The translations under genes were made by a program, and so were the position numbers. Positions 37,997-51,015 of a stretch of 64,000 nt of DNA are shown here, piece by piece. The stretch spans positions 62,001 through 126,000 of the forward strand of contig MU401472.1 in NCBI GenBank assembly GCA_022579005.1, read 5' to 3'. A model generated the notes under the pieces. That model saw nothing but the letters and a program-made list of their open reading frames with translations. It was not told the origin of the DNA and searched no databases. Each line of letters starts with the position of its first letter. Position 1 is the stretch's first letter. The stretch is from Poronia punctata. Its lineage: Eukaryota; Ascomycota; Sordariomycetes; Xylariales; Xylariaceae.

Positions 37997-38544
37997 CGTG
38001 GTCGGCCGTCCAATGAATGGACGAAGATTTTCTCCGTGTATTTATATCGTGCCGGTCGCCTGTTGCTGAGTATAGGCGGTAAAAGGCCGGGCAAGCACTA
38101 TTTACTATGTATAAATGAGTGTACGTGTATGCAGACACAATAGAGGCATCGGGCAAATCATCCAACAGGCAAGTATATAATTCGAGACTGGAAATTTTGA
38201 CCGCCTGGCAGAATAAGTATCTGGGCATGTCTCATAAATGGTTTAGCGCGGGGCAGTCGATTGAGCTTCATGCTGCTTTTCTAGGTATAGTGAGTGTACC
38301 TAGTTGGACTTAGGTGTTAGGAAACTAAACTACGACCCACTGTAGGAACTTTGAAGGTACTAATTCTTAGTACCCACCCCCGCCTAAACCACATACATAA
38401 GTAGCTAAGTAGTTTGTACCTACGGAGGTACTTGTACCAGAAGCTACCAAATTGTAACTCTCATTCTACCAGATCGTCGACTTGATGTATTGAACTCAAA
38501 CTCAGACTATACAAGAAAAAAGGGTATCTCATCTCCCCGATACC
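37997..38544. other. Divergent promoter region: Dhr1 and PAC3
   Basis: About 550 bp between two divergent housekeeping genes. It has TAGGTA/GTACCTA words near 38286-38440. No gene seen. Confidence 0.5.
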
Positions 38545-39055
38545 ATGGAATCGATACAAGTCATCGATGAGCCGTTTCCAGCTACATCGAAACAAGCAAC
38601 CGGCCAAGTCGACGGTGTTTTGACCGAAGCCTCTTCTCTTGCCTTTGCCGACAGGATACTAGTGACTCTCTGTCAAGACGGCAGGCTTTCACAATGGGTT
38701 AGACAACCACTGCGCAAATACAATTTCGATGAATGATAAAACGAGTTCTAGTTAACAGAGAGAGTTACAGATTCAAGTCCCATTATCGGCACCGTCCCCA
38801 GCTGCCGTGGACATGGCACTAGCAAACGAGAGCTTGTTGCCCATGTCTCACCTCACGCCCAAGACCCTACTCGGCGGTGGCGGCGAGGAGCGCGAGTCCT
38901 TGGCACAGTTATACGCTGTCCAGATAGCTAGTTATATCGCCAGACGGGACTCGGAAGAGCGTCGGACACTGGTTGTCGGGCTGGGACTGAATAGATTACG
39001 GCCGGAACGAGAGGCTTTCTTTGATGTACTTGAGTTAATACAGAAAGTCTTGTGA
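38545..39055 (+). CDS. Proteasome assembly chaperone 3 (PAC3/POC3-like)
   Basis: Small chaperone that helps order alpha subunits during 20S proteasome assembly, acting with a PAC4/POC4-type partner. Exons 38545-38697 and 38771-39055 give 145 residues, the family size. Recognisable are the N-terminal beta segment GQVDGVLTEASSLAFADRI, LVTLCQDGRLSQW, the central LTPKTLLGGG (TTKVLLG-like in animal PAC3) and LVVGLGLNRLR near the end, followed by a C-terminal helix. The intron falls after Trp-51 and restores WIQVPLSAP. The call rests on the alignment of these blocks by eye; sequence conservation in this family is low. Confidence 0.72.
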
Positions 39056-39104
39056 ATAAACAAGAAACAAGCCCGACATTTCTACTTTCTTTTCCCTGCG
39101 GATG

Positions 39105-40521
39105 TTAGGCAGCTACTACAACCGCACTCGGAGCAATGGCCTGCTTCTTCTGTTTCAACTCTTTTTCAACAAAGTCTTCTCTCTCCATCTTGAAACGCTT
39201 CTGACACCCTATCGTTACAAAGTTAGTGAGTGGGTTTCTATACGCATTTATGTGGGTGGGTGGGTGGTTGGTCTGTACAATCACCGCAGGATATTGGTTC
39301 GTATTTCGCCGGATTCGACTCGGAAGTACATGAAGGGACTACTCCCTCGACGCGGTTGAAGTTTAGGCCTGATATTGAATTCAATTAGTTCACGTGTCTT
39401 ATTCTCACTGCCAGGGCGGGGGAAACGTACCAAAGAAGAATGGTAGCGAGACTCGTTCTTGAGTGGACTCGTTAGTCACTCGATGGACAGTCGATTTATA
39501 CATGTCGTTACAAAGCCGCATCATAAAATCGCCGATATTCACCACCAGCGTTCCCTCGATAGGCTTGGCCTTTTGGATGTTTGCCAGGTTAGCCATCTCC
39601 AATGTCAAAGTCAACTTTCGTGGCGTTTTTCTTCCCTCACCTTTATCCATTGGCCCTCACGAGTCAAGATCTGCAGACCCCCTATACTGTCTTGCCAGAG
39701 CAGGGTGAAGAGCTGCAGATCGGTATGACTCCCCAAACCGACGAACTGCTTCTCGACTTCTTCCTTTGTCCTAGCGGGGTAGTAATTGAAAACGCCACTA
39801 CCACAACCCAAGCAGAGAATTAGCAGGCTTCCGCGTTATTATAAGAGTCGATAAACATTGAGAATACATACTCTGCCCCTGGATACGTCACTTTCTCATC
39901 CCAATAGTTCTCTTCGAGATCAAGCGAAAGCGCAAACATCCTCACCAGTCTTCTCGCCAGAGTAAGACAGCTCCCCCAATAAGCCAAACAGTCCTCTTTG
40001 AAGTTGGGTAGATGTCTCGTCCCCTCCCACACGAAATCCTCGCCTCGGATCCACGGCCGGACCTCATCCGGGATCTCCGACATATCCTTCGGATGGTCGG
40101 GGTCAAGCTCGGGGGAATAGCGAAAAGCAAAAGATTCACGCACGTCGGCCGTCTCGCTGGGTGATATCTGGGCTTTCTTACTACCGATGTAACCGTTGTA
40201 GTATTTACTGTTCTTGTGCGAGCTGACCAGATCTTTCATCTCTCGGGGCTGTTTCATAAAGTCGAGAACCCGATCCTTGCATCGGGCGATGGTGGCGGGG
40301 GATATGCCGTGGTTCTTGACGTAGAAGAATCCGTTGTTCACGGCTGCTGCTCTGATGGCCGAGCTGACTTTTTGACGCTCGGTTAGGGAGTCTGAGAACA
40401 TGGGTTGGAGGTCGACGATGGGGATCTCGGATGCTGTGCAGTCTCGGGGTGGGTATGGTAGTACGTCCCGGTAGACTGGGCCGAGGGCGGTGCGTAGTTC
40501 TAGTTTGGTGGTGGTGGACAT
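39105..40521 (-). CDS. 2-oxoglutarate/Fe(II) oxygenase, isopenicillin-N-synthase-like
   Basis: Cytosolic iron oxygenase. Exons 40521-39872, 39797-39641, 39596-39431, 39368-39285 and 39208-39105 join to 386 residues. The DIOX_N half contains IPIVDLQPMF and NNGFFYVKNHGI. The catalytic half has the metal ligands His and Asp in GSHTDLQLFTLL and the distal His in STVHRV, and the 2-oxoglutarate-binding Arg-x-Ser in ERVSLPFFFG. The VPSCTSESNPAKYEPI block near the end is common in fungal members, and the final exon ends in a Lys/Glu-rich helix. Substrate is unknown; family members act on small molecules including fungal metabolites. Its stop is only 49 bp from the stop of the convergent PAC3 gene. 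Confidence 0.9.
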
Positions 40522-41179
40522 GGTGGTTTATGATGATGAAGATGATGGATGCTATGGACTGGACGATTGGTGATGAGACTGACTGGTTGTGACTTGTATT
40601 TGTTTGTATTTACAAAAGTGCACTGGCAAATGTAAGTGCTGTGTCTAGAATACCTTATATATATATATACTCAGCTAGGTAATTATCATAGACTTAGTTG
40701 TGTAACTTATCGTCCTTAGTACGGGTGTACCTACCTACATAAAGATAAAGCTATAGAAGCACCCGGTACGATAGTAGGCGAGCTCGAGATATAGAGTATA
40801 AGGGGGTATAGAGTGGGGTTTGGTGCGTGATCTCCGCTTTCCTGCGGCCTCCGACGGTTCGGAACAGCCCAACAACCCCACGGCCGAAATAAATCCTGAA
40901 CCCCAAATAGCCCGTCCATCCAAACCCAATAGAACACACAACATACGGTAAGATGCTACATGGACATGTTACCAGAAATGCGTGACTAATACATCCGTCC
41001 TTCTCTAGTCTTCCGTAGGCAGTCGACCCAAACCACATATCTATTCCTGGGTAAATTCTTCCAAAGGGGGAGGAAATCTAGGTAGGTAAGGTACTTACGA
41101 GATAAAACCTCTACCTAGGTACCTGGTACCTACTTACCTACTCAACAGTCATTCTCACAAATAAGAAGCAAAAGCCAAA
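40522..41179. other. Divergent promoter region: oxygenase and HAD phosphatase
   Basis: No gene seen. A TATATATATATA run at 40659-40670 lies upstream of the oxygenase. The stretch 41080-41150 is dense in TAGGTA/TACCTA words just before the HAD gene. Confidence 0.5.
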
Positions 41180-42007
41180 ATGTCACCTACATTCCCACCC
41201 ATAAGAGCCTGCCTCTTCGACATGGACGGCCTCTTACTCAACACGGAAGACCTCTACACCAAATGCGCCAACATCGTTCTACAAAGACACAACCGTCCGC
41301 CTCTCCCCTGGTCCGTCAAGGCGCAAATGATGGGTATACCCGGCTCATCCAACGGGGACGTCTTCCACAAATGGGCCCAACTCCCTATCTCCCGCGAGCA
41401 GTTCAAGCAAGAACAGGCCGAGCAGCAACGTATTCATTTCCCCGAATGCGAGCCCTTACCTGGCGTCGAGGCGCTGTTACGGCGTTTAAAAGATGCGAAG
41501 ACGGAAAATGGATATCAGGTGCAACTTGCGCTGGCGACGAGTAGTATGAAGGAAAACTTTGATTTGAAAACCACCGGGGGAAGAGCAGGGAAATTGATGG
41601 GGTTCATCCCCGAAGAAAATCGTGTTTTGGGGGATGATCCGCGCGTGAAGAAGGGGAGGGGGAAACCGGCTCCGGATATCTATCTTTTGGCGCTGGAACT
41701 GGTTAATAAATCGTTGGGGGATGATGTTCCTGCTATCACGCCGGAAGAGTGTCTGGTTTTCGAGGATAGTGTGTTGGGTGTTGAAGCGGGGAGGAGGGCG
41801 GGGATGAGGACTGTTTGGGTACCTCATCCGGCTCTGCTGAATGAATATAAAGGGAAGGAGGCTGAGGTGCTTGCTGGGAGGATTGGGTTGTATCCTATTG
41901 GGGATGAGGAGCAGCTTGGGGAGGTTGGTGATGGGTGGGCGGATTTGTTGCCGAGTTTGGTGGGTTTTCCTTATGAGAGGTATGGTATTATTCCTGGTCC
42001 GGCGTGA
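41180..42007 (+). CDS. HAD-superfamily phosphatase, HDHD1/GS1-like
   Basis: Single-exon 275-residue enzyme with the Rossmann-like HAD fold and cap. Motif I is FDMDGLLLNTE (nucleophile Asp-14 and acid/base Asp-16), motif II ATSS, motif III Lys in GRGKPAPDIY, motif IV FEDSVLGVEAG with the Mg-binding Glu/Asp. The NTE after motif I and the helical cap match the HDHD1/Gs1 subgroup, whose animal member dephosphorylates pseudouridine-5'-phosphate; the fungal substrate is not settled. The start ATG follows an AC-rich leader. All catalytic residues are present. Confidence 0.9.
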   Translation: MSPTFPPIRACLFDMDGLLLNTEDLYTKCANIVLQRHNRPPLPWSVKAQMMGIPGSSNGDVFHKWAQLPISREQFKQEQAEQQRIHFPECEPLPGVEALLRRLKDAKTENGYQVQLALATSSMKENFDLKTTGGRAGKLMGFIPEENRVLGDDPRVKKGRGKPAPDIYLLALELVNKSLGDDVPAITPEECLVFEDSVLGVEAGRRAGMRTVWVPHPALLNEYKGKEAEVLAGRIGLYPIGDEEQLGEVGDGWADLLPSLVGFPYERYGIIPGPA

Positions 42008-42385
42008 GTTTCCAATAGAGAAGGTGCGGAGTTACATTAGATAGAGGTAGATGAGGCATTGCTAGAAAATAGAGCAAGGGGTTCGTAAGATGTTAGATGG
42101 CATGAAAATTAGCCCAGAACAGTTACTCGATCTATCCTATCAAATGGCAAATAATCGAGCCAAAAGACAGGCTCTTTCTTGTTAGCAAGCATGGAGAGAA
42201 AAGTCGATGACCAAGCAAAGGCCCTTCCACCTTGACTCTCTACCTCTACGAGCAAGTCCAAGTTCGACATTAAAAGTAGGACGTAAACTGTTCCTAGTAT
42301 TCATGTCCTCGGGTTACAAAGAGATACATTCCTACATACGTCCGTAAATAATGGAAACTCCTTCCCGAGGAAGAAAACATGGCCA
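42008..42385. other. Convergent intergenic spacer
   Basis: 3' flanks of the HAD gene and the cyclase-family gene. Nothing coding seen. Confidence 0.5.
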
Positions 42386-43922
42386 TCAAAAAATAGCCAA
42401 AACATTCGGCGGACTCGCCACGCCACCAGGGACATTGCACGGCTCACTACTAACAAAGAACGACCAACGACCCTCCTTCCGACAATGCTCAGCCAATTTC
42501 TCCAAATCGAAAAGTTCCCCGATGGGACATCCCCACCCGGCCAGAAGCACCTCGTGCAAAGACCACTTCTCCTGCGTAGGCCAACATTCAAACGAGGGCT
42601 GATCACCCGCCACAGCAGAGAAGTTATCCCAGATCCATCGTAGGGTATCTTCAGATTGTTTCACGCCGCCGAAGCGGTGCGGTACTATCTCCTGGTACGC
42701 AGAGACTTGGTCATCGCTTTTGGAAGATAGGGATGCCATGAATCCTAGATATCGCTGTTAGAAACGAGAGGGAGGGGAAAGGGGAGGTGGTGGTTCGTAC
42801 CAGATCTGACGAATAATATATCACCGAATCTCAGCTCCGTCCCTTGAGCTTGTAGACAGGCTTGTAGGTCTTCGACCGGGATGGAGACGGAGTCGAAAGA
42901 ATCGTATTCTTTGAGCTTGGATTTGGCTTGGCCGTCTGTCGATGTCCTCCAGCCGTGATAATCTATCAATACCCCTCGGCCAACGATGCCTTGTTCCGTC
43001 CAAGCTATCATTGTAGTTGATCAGTTAGTTGGCCTGTCTCATAGCACTTGTTGTCTCCGTCTCCTCTCCCCTTCTTAAACTTCTCGCTTCAGCACCCCCT
43101 ATACTGTAACGACATCAAACTCTCCCTCCCGGGCATAAATACCTAAACTACACACAAACAAAAACAATAGATGAAAAAGGAAAAAAAAAAAAAAAAAAGA
43201 CTTGTTATACGCACCATGAATCCCCAAAACCGTACTCTTCCTCCCACTCTCATCCACATGATGGATATCCCGTTGAGAAACCCCATTATAGAAGAGTTTT
43301 TCATCCTGATACCCAAAATGTCGGAACCCACTACATCCTCACATCATTAGCACCTAACGTACCTCCCTACTTTCAAAAGAGGGGCAAAAAGGAGGAGGGG
43401 AGAAAGAGAGAGAGAAAGAGAGAGAAAGAAAGAAAGAAGGGGGGGGGGGGGGGACTTACTCCCACTGCGTCGAAACCTGCGAATTAAAATACCAAGTATC
43501 ATCATTAACAGCCATCGGCTTCTTCGCAATGATTTCCTGATGAAACTTTGCCCTTTGGAAAAACGTCTGTTTGGGTTGGGCATCTAGGGGCCAGTTCAAA
43601 GATACCCTACGTTACGTTAATCAAATCAGTCCTTCAATTTCTTTACCTACCTACCTACCTACCTACCTACCTTGCCTATACGACGGCAAATAGAAGGGGG
43701 AAAAGAAAAGAAAAGTAAAACTCACCTCTTCCCAGACTTTATCTCCCCCTTCGCAGCGTCCGCAACCCTCTGATCCGTCAACCGGTTCAAAAACCCGAGC
43801 TGGTCATCACCACCGTACAGACCCCATGCGGAACGTCGAGGATCCCCTTTACGTAGGGGGAGGTCGTCGAAGTTTGGGACGCCGTTGGCGTTGAGTTTGA
43901 TTCCTGAGACTGGGGGCGCCAT
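42386..43922 (-). CDS. Cyclase-family (kynurenine-formamidase-like) hydrolase
   Basis: Metal-dependent amidohydrolase-type enzyme of the cyclase family (PF04199). About five exons: the first, 43922 to about 43727, encodes NFDDLPLRKGD and WGLYGGDDQLGFLNRL, a common start for fungal members. The second gives RVSLNWPLDAQP and AVNDDTWYFNSQVSTQWDG, the third FRHFGYQDEKLFYNGVS. The next exon holds IHAWTEQGIVGRGVLIDY, GDILFVRSG follows, and the tail contains FLE-like CWPTQEKWSLHE and LLAGWGCPIGELFDLE. The QWDGFRHF motif replaces the HxGTHxDxPxH of bacterial formamidases and keeps Asp and His for metal binding. Reaction unknown; no tryptophan pathway neighbours are seen. Intron 2 contains a long purine/G run. 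Confidence 0.85.
43380..43454 (+). repeat. Purine tract with G-run in a cyclase intron
   Basis: GAGAAAG-type purine run followed by about 14 consecutive G (43440-43454), next to a donor site at the start of the intron on the minus strand. It could form a triplex- or quadruplex-like structure and is prone to length errors. Confidence 0.7.
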
Positions 43923-44997
43923 TTTCCTTTTCTTTTCCTTTTCCTTCTGTCTTAACGTAGGTCTTTGATATGATGATGATAACTCCCTCTTGCGAATGGA
44001 TTAGGTAGAGAGCTCTTCACATAGACAACAAGAAAGAAAAACAAATAGTGCAACTCGAAAAGGGGGAAAGGGATTCAGAAAACCTCGTTTTAATAACTTT
44101 ACTGACAATAGGCTATCATCGACGAATTAGACAGAATAATACCGAGGGTGTTTTTCTCCATCTCCAATCTGAGAGTAAACCCGCGCGCTTATAAATACGC
44201 TTTCTCCGCGTAGGCTGTAGCAGGCAGGCCATCTGCAGCCGTTGCCCCGCATCTACTGCGGAGGAGTAATGAGGAGAAGGAGGCTTCGGTAGCGTCATGA
44301 CGGGAACATTTATCGTCACATTAATCATCGGGGTCGTCTTAGGTATATAGTTGCAGATCCCATGTTCTTTGGCTGGCATACTCTCTCGGCGTATATTCAC
44401 ACTGGCATAACTACCGCCAAACCCATGACTGTGAACATCTATTGAGCCATGACACGCCGCCGACACTCCTGATAGATCATGCCTGTTAACTCTTATTCAT
44501 CACCCCCTGACGATTTCTATGCATGCCAGCTTATAATATGACAACAACACACTGGAGATGAAATGGGGGCGGTAGCGCGTTGGGCCGGTGCTGGTTTCAT
44601 CTTTACTTGATTGTAGCAACACCAGCATCACCAACATCACAGTTCCTTGAAGATATTAGTTTTTTTTTTCTCGCATTTCGCTCCAGTTGATAAAAACTTC
44701 CTCTCCAATTGCCCGCTCATCTTTGCTCGTCTTCATTTTACGACAAGAAAGTCGTAAGTCATACCGAAGTGTAAACCGTCCTTTTCCGGCCTTCTCAACA
44801 CGCCCATCCTAATCGTCGTTAATGTGCCACAGAGATGCCAGCGCGCTCCGGGTACCTCCCAGACAGGCTAGTCATAAGTAAGTAGCCATACTCGCATTCC
44901 ATACCCCTACCAAACAGCCCATTTGCAGACTGGATAGTCTAATCTCATCCTCGTTCTCGCTCGTCTAGACGCTAGCTAGCCATGCAGATTCTCCATC
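43923..44997. other. Intergenic, promoter of the cyclase-family gene
   Basis: Holds the promoter of the cyclase-family gene and the 3' flank of calcineurin A. A minus-strand frame at 44116-44466 (116 codons) has no features I can support as a gene. Confidence 0.45.
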
Positions 44998-46938
44998 TCA
45001 CGTGCGCTTGCGGTCCCTATAATTTGTGTTAGAATGTTAAAATGACCAAGGGTGTATTCGAACCGTCGGGGGGTCCCACTGTACTTACATGCTAAGCCTC
45101 CTAGACAGTGAGTGCAATTTCGTATCATTCTCGGCCTCGCGCGAGGCCCTCTCCAGCGCCTGTTGGCGTTCTTCTTCTTGTGTCTTCACCACCTCTTCGT
45201 GGCTCGGTGGGAGTCTCTCATTCTGCAGATCGACCTTCCTGGCATCTTCGAAGCTCGAAATGGCGTTCTTGATACCCTCGGCACCGAGCATGAGTGTGCC
45301 CGCAGGCAACCGTCCACCAGCCACAGTTTTGAGCTCCGTGACCCTTTCCGACTCCTCACGGAGCACGTTGAAAACGCGTGACATGCGACCGATGGCCAGG
45401 ATCTTGTTCTTGACCGCCCGCTTCCGCGCCTCTAATGATGCATCTGCCGGGCTGGCGAGGGGAGGCGAGTGGGGCGCAGCCGAAGAGGGTGTATCCTGTT
45501 GGAGCTCTTCCTCGGAGCAAGTGCTCAAGATGGCGATGAGCATATCCGTGATCTTCTCGCCAACAAATGGCAAGGACCATGTGAAGACATCCATGAAGTT
45601 GGGAAGCCAGTAAGGATGCGGCGTACAGTTAAACTGCCGTATGTTCATAACATTGTTCTCGTACTTAAGTACCGCTGCTTTGTTGTTATACACGTCAAGG
45701 TAATTCGGCGCAGAAAAAATGGTCATAACACTTGGGAATCCGGTTGTGCGGGTCTTGCGATACATGCGGTACCCGGCATCTTGAGCCTCGTGTGCTCTGA
45801 TGATAGATAGCAGGTTGTTCTTCTCCAGGAAATTGCAGGCGGCGTGGTACGAAAAGAAGTAGGAACAGCCGCGGACGTGGTTATGCATAAAAAACTCGTT
45901 CGAGTTCTCCTGGCCAAAGTCTTCGAGCGGGTCAGCCCACAGTATGTCGCACATCAAGCCTTGTGTAGGCGGTTCGCGGAAACGGTCGATCTATGGGAGA
46001 GTGAGTCAGTGCACCATTATACAAAATACGTTCTCATCCCGACCGGGCGAGAGGGGGGGGGGGGACCAACGTTGCGCAAGTCGTCTAGCGTATGTAGCTC
46101 CGGACTGAGACCACCATGGATACACAAGAATTGCTTGTTCATCACGGCGGCAAGTGGAAGACTACAGAAGGAATCCATGCAGGCGTCATAGATGGCCTCG
46201 GAGTACTTGTGCTTGCATTCGAGTTTGAAAGTAAAATAGTCTGTCAAGTGACGGCACTCGTGGTTTCCGCGCAGCAACCAAAGTGTCTTCGGGTAATGAA
46301 TCTTTAGAGACCAGAGATAGAGGACGCATTCTATGCTGAAGTAACCTCGGTCCACGTAGTCGCCCAGGAAGAGATAGCGGGTTTCGGCAGGGTCACCGCC
46401 AACTTCGAATAGCTTCATAAGATCGTAGTATTGGCCGTGCACATCGCCGCAAACGGTGATGGGGGCGTCCATTTCTAGGAGGTTTGGCTCTTGTCTCAGC
46501 AACTCGGTGCCGGTCCGGATGATCCACAAGGCTTGCTCATCCGTAAGGCGACCTTCACGGTAGAAATGCTGCTTCAAGAAGGTGATGTTGGGCTTCGTAT
46601 GGGTATCATCTTCGAAGAATTGCTCGTCGGTGGGCTTAAACATGGCAGGGGCCTGGACATCTACGGGTACATTGTCAGTCGGACGGATTGTATGGCGGGG
46701 TAAGGTAGGTAGGCCGCAACTGGCTGGCTGTCTTGCTCGTACCTTTACAAACCCGTTCGGCTGTGTTCACCTGAGTGCCATCTTCCATGGTATGAATGCT
46801 AAAGTCAATCTCGGGGAGAGGCTTCTTCTGGCGAATTGCACGGATAGCATTATCGACCTGAGCATTGCGCTGGTGTTGCTGCGGAAGTTGCTGTTGCTCG
46901 TCGTGGGTGGGGGACGATTGCTCGCCACCGGCGTCCAT
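44998..46938 (-). CDS. cnaA: Calcineurin A, catalytic subunit (PP2B)
   Basis: Ca2+/calmodulin-dependent Ser/Thr phosphatase that dephosphorylates Crz1-type factors, working with the regulatory subunit CnaB. Exons 46938-46743, 46660-46071, 45990-45089 and a proposed 45016-44998 give 568 residues. Metallophosphatase motifs are [16 protein letters not shown] and RGNHECR, followed by [20 protein letters not shown] and SAPNYLD. The B-binding helix, the calmodulin site ([20 protein letters not shown]) and the autoinhibitory [16 protein letters not shown] segment are all present. The tail is Glu/Gln-rich. If the last intron (45017-45088) is retained the protein stops 5 residues earlier at LSM. A poly-Gln/His N-terminus is typical. 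Broad stress and hyphal-growth role known for the family. Confidence 0.95.
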
Positions 46939-48885
46939 GTTGGGCGATGAGTTGATGGATTTTGCCTTGCTCTGTTGGCAAGATGAACGTCCAGCGCTGC
47001 TCAGTTCCGATCCAGGATTGTACGGTGACGGCGGCAGTATAAATGATTTTTATGGAAAATGGTGCTTAGGGTTTACGATATTCGGGGTCAATTTTGGTTG
47101 TTGCGAAGGAGACTCGAAACTGGTTAGTCGCGGGGACTGGATGTAAGCGGATGACGAAGATTAGGATAATGCAGTGGCCGGCCAGATAAGAAGGGAGGCA
47201 GCAACGGCAGAGGTTTCGAGGCGGCAAAAATCGAAGATGATTATGACCAAGTTCAAACAGCTACCTAAAGGCTCAAGGAGGAAATAGGTAGAGTTCAGGA
47301 GGTAGTTACTAGTCTGATCAAGCGTAGGTAAATGGGCAGGTTACGGGAGGTCAGATAGGTGCTTGTGCTTGTGCTTGCGTAAGTAGCTTTGAATAAGTCG
47401 GTGTACCTCTATATACCTCCTGGGGGCTTCAAAGTAGGTCGAGAAGACGAAGTGACTGTAAGGGGCCTAGGTATCTCGCGTACTGTAGTTTATTAGGTTA
47501 TGGTCGTCTTCCTAGTTTAAGTAGTTAACTAGGTGCTCCAACGTATGACCATCCTTATAGGCCAGGACCGACCTGCCTGAGAGCTGGGTAGGGATCGAAC
47601 CTACACCTATAAGCGATAGTCACCCGGGGGGTTAAGGGGTCCCTCTCAGTGCCTATTACTGGCAGGATTATAGGGACCTGAGAGGGTTAAGGGGCCTAGG
47701 TATCTAATTGGTAGACCATAAATTGGGCGGCGAATTCAAGAATCAGGCGAAACGCGGGCGCAGAGGCGGGCGGGAGCAATTGTAGGCAGGTCCTACTCTC
47801 CGCTCGGTGTGGGGTTGTTCTCTTTCTTTTGCCTTTGACAGAGAGGGGCAAATCCCATCATCCCGGTCCTAGATTTCCGTTTCAAGACTAGATCAAGTCT
47901 CGATAACGGCAATACGACCAGATGCCAAACATCCAGGTACCTATTTCCAACTGTCCAAGTAACCTCAGTCTAGAATATCGATTTAAGTTTTCAGGCCGGC
48001 GTCAAAACTCAACGTCTTGTCACCTACTTGACAATTAATTAACCTATCAATACACAACCTGACGGGGTAGTTTGGTAGGCAGATAGCTAATTCGATGACA
48101 ACAATCTGATTCAGTGGCGGTAAATACAAGATTCAAAGGTTCTTCTCTGATGTTAAAAGACAGGCACCTGTGATAGCTACTTCCTTGGCATAAACCGAAT
48201 CTAGCACTAGCCTCCAGGCCCAAGTCTAGCCCATACTCATAGAGGGGAAGCAGCCAACAGGTCCGGCCTGATACAAGATTTCGTTCAAGTACACGAGCAG
48301 ACGAGGTAGGTAAGTGGAAAGAGTAACAGTTTGCAAAATGGTTCGAGGCGATGGTTGTAACGCATGCCATACAGTTTCAAGTCTTTTGTAGTGATTCATT
48401 CTTTAGAGATAATAAAGTACCTGCGCAGCTGTGCAACAAGTACGTGTAAATGTACTTAAGGTACTGGTAGAAGGGAAGTCCCGAGTCTGCTGTTTCACGA
48501 CCCCGCTATCATGCCCCTGACTGCCCTGATAAGATCCGACTCCATGTATCTTTTAATCTTGTACCTAGAAACTCATTCTTACGAGTACAAAACTTGTACA
48601 ACTCTCAGGCCCAACTGACTGCCAACGCCAAGTTTTTTTTTGGACAGGGCAGATGTTTTGTTTGTCCAAGTTCAAGTCAAATATCATCCAAATAATAATA
48701 TGCGGCGCCTAATAATGGGACTAACCTGGCCACTGGTCGGACCTTTGTGGAATCGAAATTGGGCGAGACATACGAGTATCTCTCCGCCTTGGAAATAAAT
48801 CGCGACTGGGGGCTCACCGCCGGATCGAAACGCCAATACGTGTAGATACCTTGGACCACTTTGTCTGGGTCCCAGTACGGTTCTT
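46939..48885. other. Long intergenic region upstream of calcineurin A
   Basis: About 1.9 kb with no gene supported. Contains the calcineurin A promoter and the 3' flank of the SDR. The block 47458-47704 holds repeated words GGTTAAGGGG (47630-47639, 47684-47693) and TAAGGGGCCTAGGTATCT (47459-47476, 47687-47704), an inverted pair CCCTCTCAG/CTGAGAGGG (47641-47649, 47678-47686) and a tRNA T-arm-like word at 47588-47604. It looks like decayed repeat DNA. Confidence 0.5.
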
Positions 48886-50069
<1,184 letters not shown>

Positions 50070-51015
50070 CTTGTCTGCTCTTGTCTGCTCTTGTCTGCTT
50101 TTCGCTACTATATTTTCTTTCTTACCCGTGAGGTCTATCTAGTCCAGAAGAGAACCTTTTGTAAGGAATTCGTGGAGCGAATGGCGGAAGAGCACGATAA
50201 GTCGGAGGAGAAGAAGAAGAAGAAACCAGCCAGCAAGAAACGTGTTCTTAGCAAGAAGGTTCGGACGAATTTAAGCGACAATTATAAATTTTCCCTTCCC
50301 TGCGCTGCGCTGCGCCTATCTACTACATGTAGTAGGTAGGTAATCTATTCCCCCCTCCCCCTCATTATTGTCGGCGCTTTCCACCCGCCCAGAGTCGGCC
50401 CAGAAACTACTTATACAGATTTGGCCGGTTATGGATCCGCGACGGACCGAAAGGGATGACGTCTCACTGCAGCGTGATTGTCAGGGCCCAAGATGTTGTT
50501 CCTGGTAATGCCACATGAGAGAGAGAGAGACTCTTATGCGATTAACCCTAGTCTCCATGTGTTGATAGAGGGTTACCGCGCCTGGCGCCCGGGTGATCTC
50601 CAAAGGTATCGCCCAGGTATTTACAACATATTAGCCGGCATGTATACGGGCTTTTCGCTACCTTTTTGTCTTTATACGAGGTACACGTCCAGTACATACC
50701 TTTATGTGTCTAATAATGTAGGGATTCGCAGCAGTTTGCATTTGTAGATGTAGGTAACATTGGTACTAGGTAATCTACTAACACTCCCTTTAACCAAGAG
50801 TCCACTCTGGCTAGTCGACGGTCGTAGTTCTCACCAAGCAAAATGTCGAGATGGCAAGAAAAGAGCATGGAATTTACTATCTAAACATCTGCCACACTTC
50901 ACACTAGTTTACTCTTTTATATATATATTTTTTTTAGTTAAGCCAGTCTATTGAGACGAAAGGATAGCAGCAATCAGCTCATACTCGGCGCGCTCGACTC
51001 GACTCCCGGGCTAAG
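50070..51015. other. Intergenic, SDR promoter and 3' flank of the dioxygenase gene
   Basis: No gene seen. Contains GA-repeat (50519-50531) and GGTAGGTAGGTAA-like words. A basic-rich frame at 50037-50339 overlaps the SDR start and is not supported. Confidence 0.45.

Noticed and set aside
44116..44466. Minus-strand frame of 116 codons
   Set aside because: No domain, hydrophobic or repeat feature; no splice partner; lies in the promoter side of the cyclase gene.
47581..47660. tRNA gene on the minus strand
   Set aside because: Only the T arm fits (GTAGG/CCTAC stem); no 7-bp acceptor partner for CCAGCTC and no D arm or A box.
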